Below, piece after piece: positions 1-6,141 of a stretch of DNA of 9,713 bases. The notes beneath the pieces are model-generated. The model saw only the letters and a list, made by a program, of their open reading frames with translations. It made no database searches and was not told where the DNA came from. Both the position numbers and the translations under genes were made by a program. Within the stretch, counting starts at the first letter, position 1; each line of letters begins with the position of its first letter. Origin of the DNA: Psychrobacter sp. (GTDB lineage: Bacteria; Pseudomonadota; Gammaproteobacteria; Pseudomonadales; Moraxellaceae); contig JAHHUJ010000071.1 in the NCBI GenBank assembly GCA_020024075.1, forward strand, positions 1-9,713. The letters are read 5' to 3'.

Positions 1-31
1 GCCTATTACCTAGTCGTAATAGGCTGTTTTT
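1..31 (+). terminator. Intrinsic terminator at the left edge
   Basis: Positions 1-9 pair perfectly with 16-24 (9 bp, the outer 8 being GCCTATTA/TAATAGGC) around a 6-nt loop, and a T5 run follows at 27-31. The T-run lies on the right, so it would stop a rightward transcript entering from outside the window. It could also stop the leftward amidase transcript if an A-run lies just left of position 1. The stem may continue beyond the edge. Confidence 0.7.
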
Positions 32-81
32 ATATTATCCTGCCCAACTAAGTTAATAAGAAATTAACCATAAGTAGCCAT

Positions 82-1572
82 TTATATAGCCGGATCAGTA
101 AATAATCCTGCCCGCTCGAAGTCGGCTGCCAAGGCAAATAGTCTCGCCTCATCATTCATACGCCCAATAAACTGCATACCAATCGGTAAACCCTTATTGC
201 TCATACCTAGTGGGACCGACATGGCCGGTAATCCTGTGATATTACCCAAAGTAGTAAAGGCCATTTTACTTAATACAGGTGCGCTTAGCTTCTCGACCAA
301 GCTTGAATTATAAATCCACTTACCCAGATTAACTCCTTTTTCGATAAGACCAGTCACATTCAGTAGCAGCTCATCAATACGGCTAGGGGGTAATACCCCA
401 TGCTTAACCGCAGTAGTGGGCACCGTAGGACATAGAATCATATCGTACTGCTCAAGAATAAGCCCAGTCTGATACTGCACATCATGCCAACCTTGCTTGG
501 CTTTGAGTAAATCCATTACGCTTAATGAGCGCCCTATCATTGCCATATTACGGGTCTGTGGCTCCAAATTTGCTACTTGATGTGCTCCATAACGCAGAGT
601 TAAATCCTCGACAAAGTAGGCTGTATGAGCACAGACCACTGTGAAGAAGTCGCGCCACATACGATCAATATCAATCTTCGGAGCAGCATATTGTACCTTA
701 TGTCCCATATCCTCAAGTTGGCGTCCTGTTTTTTGTAATACAGCCAACACCTCTTTATCGACTTTAGCGCCTGGGAATAATGGCTCTGTCATTAAAGCAA
801 TCTTTAATGGTTTACAAGGGATCTTTGTGGCCTGTAAAAAGCGGCCTTTATCAGAGCAATCTGTCACAAAGGCAGCACCGACTTCTCTGCCAGCAGTGGC
901 GTCTAACATGGCAGCACTATCACGCACACTACGCGTAATCACATGATCTGCCACAGCCCCCTCCCATCCTTCAGCATAAATAGGACCACTTGGATTACGG
1001 CCTCGACTAGGCTTTAAGCCAAATACCCCGCACCAAGCAGAAGGAAAGCGAATGGAGCCGCCACCATCACCACCGCCCGCCATAGGCACAATACCAGCAC
1101 TTACCGCTGCTGCACTGCCCCCTGATGAGCCACCACTGCTATAGCCTTTTTTAAACGGGTTATGGGTGGCGCCAAAGGACTTAGGCTCTGTGGTAATAAT
1201 TAAGCCAAACTCTGGCGTATTGGTTTTACCAAAGGTGTTTACTCCCGTAGCTCGCATACGCTTAACCAGTTCGCTGTCTTGCTCCGGCACGATATGCACA
1301 CTGCGACTGCCCATCTTGATAGGCTCATCAGCAAACAAGTAGTTCAAATCTTTTAGTAGATAGGGAACGCCGGTGAATATTCCCTGCGCTAAACCTTGCT
1401 GGGCGGCATTAAGTGCTCGCTCATCAAAGCGGTGGATGATGGCATTTAGCTTAGGGTTTAAGCTATTGGCCTGATAGATGGCGGCTTCTAAGGCTTCTTT
1501 GGCACTGATAGCGCCTGACTGGATAAGCTCTGCCAATCCGGTGGCATCATATTGTGGATATTCTTTAAACAT
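82..1572 (-). CDS. Amidase-signature family hydrolase (NylA-like)
   Basis: A 496-aa serine hydrolase of the amidase-signature family that should cleave a C-N amide bond; the substrate is unknown. The Ser-cisSer-Lys triad is complete: Lys74 in LLKDLN, Ser149 in the GGSSGGS loop, and the nucleophile Ser173 in GDGGGSIRFP. The 24-residue gap between the two serines is the family norm. After the nucleophile comes CGVFGLKPSRGR, closer to 6-aminohexanoate cyclic-dimer hydrolase (NylA, about 493 aa) and general amidases than to GatA. No gatB or gatC lies nearby, which argues against a tRNA amidotransferase subunit. No signal peptide is seen, so it is probably cytoplasmic. The ATG has a clear Shine-Dalgarno (AAGGA on the minus strand at 1578-1582, 5-nt spacing). 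It is separated from the upstream pirin gene by a terminator, so it is probably transcribed alone. Family call is secure; substrate is not. Confidence 0.93.
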   Translation of the reverse strand: MFKEYPQYDATGLAELIQSGAISAKEALEAAIYQANSLNPKLNAIIHRFDERALNAAQQGLAQGIFTGVPYLLKDLNYLFADEPIKMGSRSVHIVPEQDSELVKRMRATGVNTFGKTNTPEFGLIITTEPKSFGATHNPFKKGYSSGGSSGGSAAAVSAGIVPMAGGGDGGGSIRFPSAWCGVFGLKPSRGRNPSGPIYAEGWEGAVADHVITRSVRDSAAMLDATAGREVGAAFVTDCSDKGRFLQATKIPCKPLKIALMTEPLFPGAKVDKEVLAVLQKTGRQLEDMGHKVQYAAPKIDIDRMWRDFFTVVCAHTAYFVEDLTLRYGAHQVANLEPQTRNMAMIGRSLSVMDLLKAKQGWHDVQYQTGLILEQYDMILCPTVPTTAVKHGVLPPSRIDELLLNVTGLIEKGVNLGKWIYNSSLVEKLSAPVLSKMAFTTLGNITGLPAMSVPLGMSNKGLPIGMQFIGRMNDEARLFALAADFERAGLFTDPAI

Positions 1573-1612
1573 AGCTATCCTTGCTCAGTTATGAGGATTC
1601 ATCAATACACAG

Positions 1613-1640
1613 CTTATACCAAAGCCAACAAAAAAGCCAA
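1613..1640 (-). promoter_or_regulatory. Candidate sigma-70 promoter of the amidase gene
   Basis: On the minus strand TTGGCT (1635-1640) and TATAAG (1613-1618) are separated by 16 bp, about 40 nt upstream of the amidase start. The -35 box lies inside the terminator hairpin that closes the pirin gene, so termination and reinitiation signals would share DNA. Both boxes are imperfect, so this is a modest call. Confidence 0.35.
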
Positions 1641-1659
1641 GCCCTGCAGGCTTGGCTTT
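1625..1659 (-). terminator. Intrinsic terminator of the pirin gene
   Basis: Positions 1633-1643 and 1649-1659 form a perfect 11-bp stem (AAAGCCAAGCC against GGCTTGGCTTT) with a 5-nt loop. On the minus strand the stem runs directly into a U-tract (A-run at 1630-1635 on the plus strand). It lies about 50 nt past the pirin stop codon. A T7 run at 1666-1672, six bases past the stem on the plus side, might allow weak termination the other way. Confidence 0.85.
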
Positions 1660-1692
1660 CCATGCTTTTTTTAAACGCTAGTGTCTAGCTAT

Positions 1693-1720
1693 TGGTATTA
1701 CATAGGTGGTATTACATAGG
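1693..1720. repeat. 14-bp perfect tandem duplication over the pirin stop
   Basis: TGGTATTACATAGG occurs at 1693-1706 and again at 1707-1720 with no gap. The right copy contains the last two pirin codons and its TAA stop; the left copy repeats this in the 3' untranslated region. It looks like replication slippage. The encoded protein is unaffected, because the extra copy lies after the stop. Confidence 0.9.
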
Positions 1721-2419
1721 AACTTCCATAAGTAGCACGCGAGAGTCCTCTAAGGCTTCTACATCAAAACTTTTTGTATCAATAATACCCATACCATCAC
1801 GCGTATCTAATACTTCGTCACCCACTTTCACTTTACCTTCAATAACAAAGACATAGACACCATGCTGATTACCTTTTAACTCATAGCTGGCACTAACGCC
1901 TTTTTCCAAATTACCCATGTGGAACCAAGCATCTTGATGAATCCAAACACCAGCATCATCAGGATTTGGCGATAGAATTTGGCTAAACTCGTTTGGTGTT
2001 AGCAAGTCAGCAATTTTTAACTGTTGATAACGAGGCTCAACACCTTGCTTGTTTGGCATAACCCAAATTTGGAAGAATTTAACCGGTACATCCGCATTGC
2101 CATTCATTTCACTATGAGCAATTCCTGTTCCCGCTGACATGACCTGAACTTCACCACTTTCAATAATACCATTGGTACCAATAGTGTCTTTGTGAGCCAA
2201 TTTACCTGCAGTTGGAATTGAAATAATTTCCATATCACGGTGAGGGTGAGTACCGAAACCCATTCCTCCTTCTACATGGTCATCATTAATAACACGTAAT
2301 GCACCAAATCCCATACGATCAGGATTATAGTAGTTTGCAAAGCTAAAAGTGTGTTTGCTTTTTAACCAGCCATGATCTGCGTGACCACGAGTATTGGCTT
2401 TATGTACGATAGTTTTCAT
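1712..2419 (-). CDS. Pirin family protein (YhhW/quercetinase-like bicupin)
   Basis: A 235-aa pirin, close in length to E. coli YhhW (about 231 aa). The N-terminal cupin carries the family's metal ligands: His58 and His60 in GTHPHRDMEI, then His102 and Glu104 in AGTGIAHSEMN, all within one residue of their positions in E. coli YhhW. The N-terminal HTFSFANYY-to-FGALRVINDD block is also typical. The C-terminal half is the second cupin without a recognisable metal site, ending in VLLMEVPM. Family knowledge: YhhW and human pirin bind a metal ion and show quercetin 2,3-dioxygenase activity in vitro; the bacterial physiological role is unclear. The ATG has GAGGA about 7 nt upstream (minus strand, 2426-2430). 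The gene is flanked by its own promoter candidate and terminator, so it is probably monocistronic. No signal peptide is seen. Confidence 0.95.
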   Translation of the reverse strand: MKTIVHKANTRGHADHGWLKSKHTFSFANYYNPDRMGFGALRVINDDHVEGGMGFGTHPHRDMEIISIPTAGKLAHKDTIGTNGIIESGEVQVMSAGTGIAHSEMNGNADVPVKFFQIWVMPNKQGVEPRYQQLKIADLLTPNEFSQILSPNPDDAGVWIHQDAWFHMGNLEKGVSASYELKGNQHGVYVFVIEGKVKVGDEVLDTRDGMGIIDTKSFDVEALEDSRVLLMEVPM

Positions 2420-2463
2420 AGGTAATCCTCATTTTTTTATCTGTATTTCTTGTTAACGAGGCA

Positions 2464-2491
2464 ATTATATCATGAATTTATACTTAACCAA
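2464..2491 (-). promoter_or_regulatory. Candidate sigma-70 promoter of the pirin gene
   Basis: On the minus strand a perfect TATAAT (2464-2469) lies 16 bp downstream of TTGGTT (2486-2491). It would start a transcript about 38 nt before the pirin ATG. The -10 is consensus and the -35 is weak, which fits a promoter needing help or subject to control. An AT-rich inverted repeat lies further upstream at 2528-2549. Confidence 0.5.
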
Positions 2492-2527
2492 CACCATGCA
2501 CTGTTAACTTAAGTTTAATTGTGTAAA

Positions 2528-2549
2528 CAATTTAATGCCTATTAAATTG
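2528..2549. repeat. 9-bp perfect inverted repeat upstream of the pirin promoter
   Basis: CAATTTAAT (2528-2536) and ATTAAATTG (2541-2549) are perfect inverted arms around GCCT. No T-run follows on either side, so it is not an intrinsic terminator. Its position about 40 bp upstream of the predicted -35 suits an activator or repressor site. A related CTATTAAA word occurs at 2539-2546 and again at 2562-2569. A 10-bp palindrome AACTTAAGTT lies at 2506-2515. The binding protein is unknown. Confidence 0.45.
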
Positions 2550-2588
2550 ATTGTTAAGCGGCTATTAAACAACCTAAAAAATTGCCAC

Positions 2589-2613
2589 AAAAAAAGGAGG
2601 CTTAGCCTCCTTT
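2589..2613 (-). terminator. Intrinsic terminator of ftsK
   Basis: AAAGGAGGC (2593-2601) pairs with GCCTCCTTT (2605-2613) across a 3-nt loop. Read on the minus strand, the hairpin is followed by a T7 tract (A-run 2589-2595). It lies about 45 nt past the ftsK stop codon, so ftsK is probably not co-transcribed with the pirin gene. Confidence 0.85.
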
Positions 2614-2656
2614 ATTGATAAAACTATATACTATGCTATCTGGTATTAAGACCGGG

Positions 2657-5600
2657 CTACATTAGCAAATCACGTTTGCCACTTTTACCCATAGCGCTTA
2701 CCAAACCTGCCTCCTCCATAGAGTCTACAATACGAGCAGCTCGGTTGTAGCCAATACTGAATTTACGCTGGATACTTGACGCAGATACTTTTCGGGTTTC
2801 CATCACAAAAGCCACTGCTTCATCATAAAGCGCATCGTCTTCCCCTGAGGTATTACCACTGCCGCTACTGCTAGGGCTGGTTAAATCGAAGTTGCTTGCC
2901 ATATTATCAATATAATCAGGGGCCCCTCGCTCACGCCACGCATCACAAACTCGGTTGACCTCTTCGTCGCTGACATAAGCACCATGCACACGATCTGGCT
3001 CAATTTGACCTGGACCTAAGAACAGCATATCACCGTTACCTAGCATATCCTCAGCACCGCCGGCATCTAAGATAGTACGAGAGTCAACTTTTGAGTTAAC
3101 CCGTAACGCAGCTCGCACCGGAATGTTGGCTTTAATCAGACCGGTAATCACATCCACAGACGGACGCTGGGTGGCTAGCATTAAGTGAATACCGGCCGCA
3201 CGAGACTTCTGTGCCAAACGGGTAATCAGTTCTTCTGCCTGCTTACCTACCTGCATAATCATATCAGCGAATTCGTCCGCAACGATGACAATCATCGGCA
3301 GAGTCTTAAGCTTAGGCGCTTTATCGATGCTGACACTGTCATTGGGACGCCATAGTGGATCAAGCATCGGTCTACCTGCTTTTTCAGCAGCGATGACTTT
3401 TTTGTTAAATTCACTGAGCTTACGCACTTTAAGTAAGCTCATTAACTGATAACGTCGCTCCATTTCGGCCACACACCAAGCTAAGCTACTCGCCGCCTCA
3501 TTCATATCCGTTACCACAGGGGTCAACAGATGGGGAATATCATTGTAGTTGGCCAATTCTAGCTGCTTGGGGTCAATTAAAATTAGGCGCAGCTCTGACG
3601 GCTTGTATTTGAGTAGCATAGATAACAGCATGGCGTTAACCAATACCGACTTACCTGAACCAGTAGTACCAGCGACAAGCATATGCGGGGCACGTGCTAA
3701 GTCAGTAATAATAGGTTTACCGCCAATATCTTTACCCATGGCCATACTGATTTGTGCTTTTGGATTCTTATAATCTTCAGTTTCTAGTAGCTCAATCAAG
3801 CGTACCATTTCACGTTTTTTATTGGGCACCTCAATACCAATATAAGGCTTACCGGGGATAACCTCCACCACACGCAATGACGCCATGGATAACGAGCGGG
3901 CTAAGTCTCGTGAAATACCGGTAACCTTACTGGCTTTCACCCCTGCAGCTAAGTCAACTTCAAAGCGAGTCACCACCGGCCCAGGAATGGCATTCACCAC
4001 CTCTGCTTTGACATTAAACTCTTGTAGTTTAATCTCCAACAGCTCAGACAGCTGCTTTAACTCAGATTCAGTATAACTCGGCTTACGATCTGGGTCTGGC
4101 TTATCCAAAATAGAGAGCTCTGGAATTGGCGATAAGCTTTCACGATACTTAGCAGTCTGCATCGCACGACTGCTAGAAGCAAATGCCGAATCATCATGAA
4201 TCTCAGGAAGGCTGACTTCTCCTTGCTCATCCACTTCATCGTCACTGTCAGGTACCATGTCTTCGATATGATTACTAGCATCCCCCTCTGGAGTAGCAAA
4301 ACGTATGGTTGGCCTCACTGGCGTTGAGCTGTCCTCATGACTAGGCTCATGCGGCTTTTTGGGATTAGACGGTGGGGTGTTGGTCGGGGTTAAATCTATT
4401 TCCTCATCAAGCTCAAACTGAGCTTCATCTTGTTGAGTGCCCCACTCTTCTTCTATGACCGGCTCATCCGCCGTATCAAAACCAGCTTGCTCAACCTCAG
4501 CAATGTCAGCTATCGTTGGTTCTGGCTGCTCTACTTGTTGCACTTCCACTGCCCTATCTATCACTACTTCTGACTGCTGCGACTCAGGATCGATGGCTGC
4601 AGAGCTTGTAGAATCATCAACCTCTTCTGTAACCGCTGCCACTGACTCACTCTCAGTTGCCTCTTTAACAGTGTTAATAGTAGTCTCACTCTCTACTGTA
4701 GTAGGTTGTGTTTCTATGGCTTCGGCTTCTGATTGCACTGAGGAAGATGAGGAGGCTTCGGAGTTATTGGCCACAGCCTCTGGTAAAGCTTGTTCATCAA
4801 GCAGCTCATTAATCACCTCTTGATCATTCCATGCAAAGCTTGGCTCTTGCTTTTTTGTGGCTGTAGTCATAGAGGGTTGCTGGCTAGTTTCAGCTTGAGC
4901 TGGCTGCGGTTTTTCTGACTCAGCTTGCTGCGCTTCTTGCTCATGCAATGCCAAGATACTTTCGGTCAGTCCTGAATTAACCAAGAAATCATCTAATACA
5001 TGACTTAAGGCTGGATCCGACTTCTGGGTAGCTTTAGGCTGCTCTAACTGAGCCTCCGTTTCCTGTTCTTCAGAAACCTCAGGCAAGGATAGCTTTAGCT
5101 GCTGAAATAAAGGAGAGTCTGTCTGAGAATGATCGTCTTCATCCAATGCTTGTTGTGAAGCCAATAACGCCTCTTCTGTTAAATCTTGACTGTCCTCAAC
5201 AGCTGCCTCTTTCTCTGCAGATTGTCGCTGTATGCCACTACCTAGCCATGACAAACTAAATAGCTGTTTGAACACTCGCTTCCAATGAATATCAAAAGCA
5301 AAGGTAATGGTAATGAGGCTAAAGACCAACAAAAACACCGCTGCCCCATAGACAGTCAACAAACTTGCCAAGCGGGTAGCAACTTCTGCTCCTAGAATCC
5401 CGCCAAAACGAGCACCATTGTCAGTACTATCACCTAGAAGCTGTGGAATAATGGCAATAAGCCCACAGCTCGCCAATATCAAAAACACGTAAGAAATAGC
5501 TCGTAAAGGGCCAAAAGCTTGTTCACGGCTCCACCAAAGACATATCGCCTCATATGCCAAAAATGCCATTAACCACCAAGCTGGCCAGCCCAAAAAGGTA

Positions 5601-5797
5601 TATAGCAAATCAGACAGCCACGCACCGACAGAGCCGCCCATATTACTCACCTGTCCCATGTCACTACTAATACGCGACCAACTAGGATCATTGGGGGTAT
5701 AAGTAACCAAGATAACGAACAAGAATGCAGACAAAAGGACGGCAAGCAAGGTAAAAATGACTTTTTTAAACGTATAAAGATGGTGTGCCGTTATCAT
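2657..5797 (-). CDS. ftsK: DNA translocase FtsK
   Basis: A 1046-aa divisome-anchored motor that pumps chromosome ends through the closing septum and activates XerCD at dif. The N-terminus has four hydrophobic segments (about 12-33, 64-89, 99-121, 146-168). An acidic, Gln/Ser-rich low-complexity linker follows (about 190-555, including five serines at 349-353), shorter than the E. coli linker. The motor begins near 560: alpha domain, then the RecA-like beta domain with Walker A GTTGSGKS (710-717), Walker B IVIVADE (836-842) and LATQRPS (874-880). The C-terminal gamma winged helix (about 985-1046) carries IGYNRAARIVD. The start is the first ATG after an in-frame stop; its Shine-Dalgarno is weak (GGGA, about 7 nt away). 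It is divergent from trxB, but neither lrp upstream nor lolA downstream is present, unlike E. coli. Confidence 0.98.
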   Translation of the reverse strand: MITAHHLYTFKKVIFTLLAVLLSAFLFVILVTYTPNDPSWSRISSDMGQVSNMGGSVGAWLSDLLYTFLGWPAWWLMAFLAYEAICLWWSREQAFGPLRAISYVFLILASCGLIAIIPQLLGDSTDNGARFGGILGAEVATRLASLLTVYGAAVFLLVFSLITITFAFDIHWKRVFKQLFSLSWLGSGIQRQSAEKEAAVEDSQDLTEEALLASQQALDEDDHSQTDSPLFQQLKLSLPEVSEEQETEAQLEQPKATQKSDPALSHVLDDFLVNSGLTESILALHEQEAQQAESEKPQPAQAETSQQPSMTTATKKQEPSFAWNDQEVINELLDEQALPEAVANNSEASSSSSVQSEAEAIETQPTTVESETTINTVKEATESESVAAVTEEVDDSTSSAAIDPESQQSEVVIDRAVEVQQVEQPEPTIADIAEVEQAGFDTADEPVIEEEWGTQQDEAQFELDEEIDLTPTNTPPSNPKKPHEPSHEDSSTPVRPTIRFATPEGDASNHIEDMVPDSDDEVDEQGEVSLPEIHDDSAFASSSRAMQTAKYRESLSPIPELSILDKPDPDRKPSYTESELKQLSELLEIKLQEFNVKAEVVNAIPGPVVTRFEVDLAAGVKASKVTGISRDLARSLSMASLRVVEVIPGKPYIGIEVPNKKREMVRLIELLETEDYKNPKAQISMAMGKDIGGKPIITDLARAPHMLVAGTTGSGKSVLVNAMLLSMLLKYKPSELRLILIDPKQLELANYNDIPHLLTPVVTDMNEAASSLAWCVAEMERRYQLMSLLKVRKLSEFNKKVIAAEKAGRPMLDPLWRPNDSVSIDKAPKLKTLPMIVIVADEFADMIMQVGKQAEELITRLAQKSRAAGIHLMLATQRPSVDVITGLIKANIPVRAALRVNSKVDSRTILDAGGAEDMLGNGDMLFLGPGQIEPDRVHGAYVSDEEVNRVCDAWRERGAPDYIDNMASNFDLTSPSSSGSGNTSGEDDALYDEAVAFVMETRKVSASSIQRKFSIGYNRAARIVDSMEEAGLVSAMGKSGKRDLLM

Positions 5798-5904
5798 TAA
5801 TTTTTCCCAACATTTGAAACTTAGCTATGGTAGTAAATAGAGGTTCGTGGTTTGTGAATAGGAGCCATTTGGCAAAAATATTAGCCTAGCCTGTATAATC
5901 CTCT

Positions 5905-5913
5905 ATAATAGCA
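5905..5913 (-). promoter_or_regulatory. Candidate extended -10 for ftsK
   Basis: On the minus strand TGCTATTAT matches an extended -10 (TGN followed by a 5/6 TATAAT). The -35 position is poor, as extended -10 promoters allow. It would give ftsK a leader of about 100 nt. It overlaps the plus-strand TATAAT at 5904-5909, so divergent initiation might be mutually exclusive. Confidence 0.3.
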
Positions 5914-5944
5914 AATTGCGTTGTATTTTCGAGCCTTGACTGGC

Positions 5945-5972
5945 TTATTTATCATATAAATAAACATGATAA
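5945..5972. repeat. Overlapping AT-rich palindromes (operator-like)
   Basis: Two perfect inverted repeats share DNA: TTATTTAT-CAT-ATAAATAA (5945-5963, 8-bp arms) and TTATCAT-N10-ATGATAA (5949-5972, 7-bp arms). No T-run makes either a terminator. They sit in the middle of the divergent region, just after TTGACT. The geometry suits a dimeric helix-turn-helix regulator, but no regulator gene is in the window and no known consensus was recognised. Confidence 0.4.
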
Positions 5973-6062
5973 CTTAAACTCATTTGCTATTGTAAACAAA
6001 TGCCCCCATTCTTATAAATACAGACGTCGAGAATCAGGGTATTAGCATAGTTATTTGTACTT

Positions 6063-6115
6063 ACGCCCTTATATAACTGACGCCCTTTATACAACTAACG
6101 CCCTCTTATAAATAA
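6063..6115 (+). repeat. Three degenerate 17-18 bp tandem repeats before trxB
   Basis: Three head-to-tail units begin at 6063, 6080 and 6098. Each opens with ACGCCCT and continues with an AT-rich half containing a TATA word (TATAAC 6072-6077, TATACA 6088-6093, TATAAA 6107-6112). The last unit ends 26 nt before the trxB ATG. The third TATA word could be the trxB -10, giving a leader of about 23 nt, but no good -35 is seen. The units may be repeated regulator sites or a decayed slippage expansion. Confidence 0.75.
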
Positions 6116-6141
6116 AATACACCAAAATATAAGGAAAAAAC

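Larger units (their letters stand above)
5798..6141. other. Divergent ftsK-trxB intergenic region (344 bp)
   Basis: No credible gene lies here. Besides the palindromes, the extended -10 and the triple repeat listed separately, the plus strand carries two consensus TATAAT words 10 bp apart (5894-5899 and 5904-5909). The first is preceded by TTGGCA (5869-5874) at an overlong 19 bp. The second is preceded by TTAGCC (5881-5886) at 17 bp. TTGACT (5936-5941) is a good -35 word with no convincing -10 at the right distance. A 6-bp inverted repeat CATTTG/CAAATG with a 10-nt spacer spans 5981-6002. The 10-mer CTTATAAATA occurs at 6011-6020 and again at 6105-6114. Confidence 0.6.

Noticed and set aside
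641..946. 101-aa plus-strand open frame inside the amidase
   Set aside because: It is antisense to a well-supported gene, has no recognisable domain and no convincing ribosome site.
3549..4076. Plus-strand open frames (3549-3773, 3885-4076) opposite the ftsK motor domain
   Set aside because: They lie opposite conserved FtsK sequence, show no family features, and are explained by codon bias of the true frame.
4057..4299. 80-aa minus-strand open frame within ftsK in another frame
   Set aside because: It lies across the linker-motor junction, whose true frame is clearly FtsK; no ribosome site or domain was seen.
4437..4823. 128-aa Ser-rich plus-strand open frame
   Set aside because: It is the complement of the acidic Gln/Ser linker of FtsK; low complexity alone keeps the frame open.
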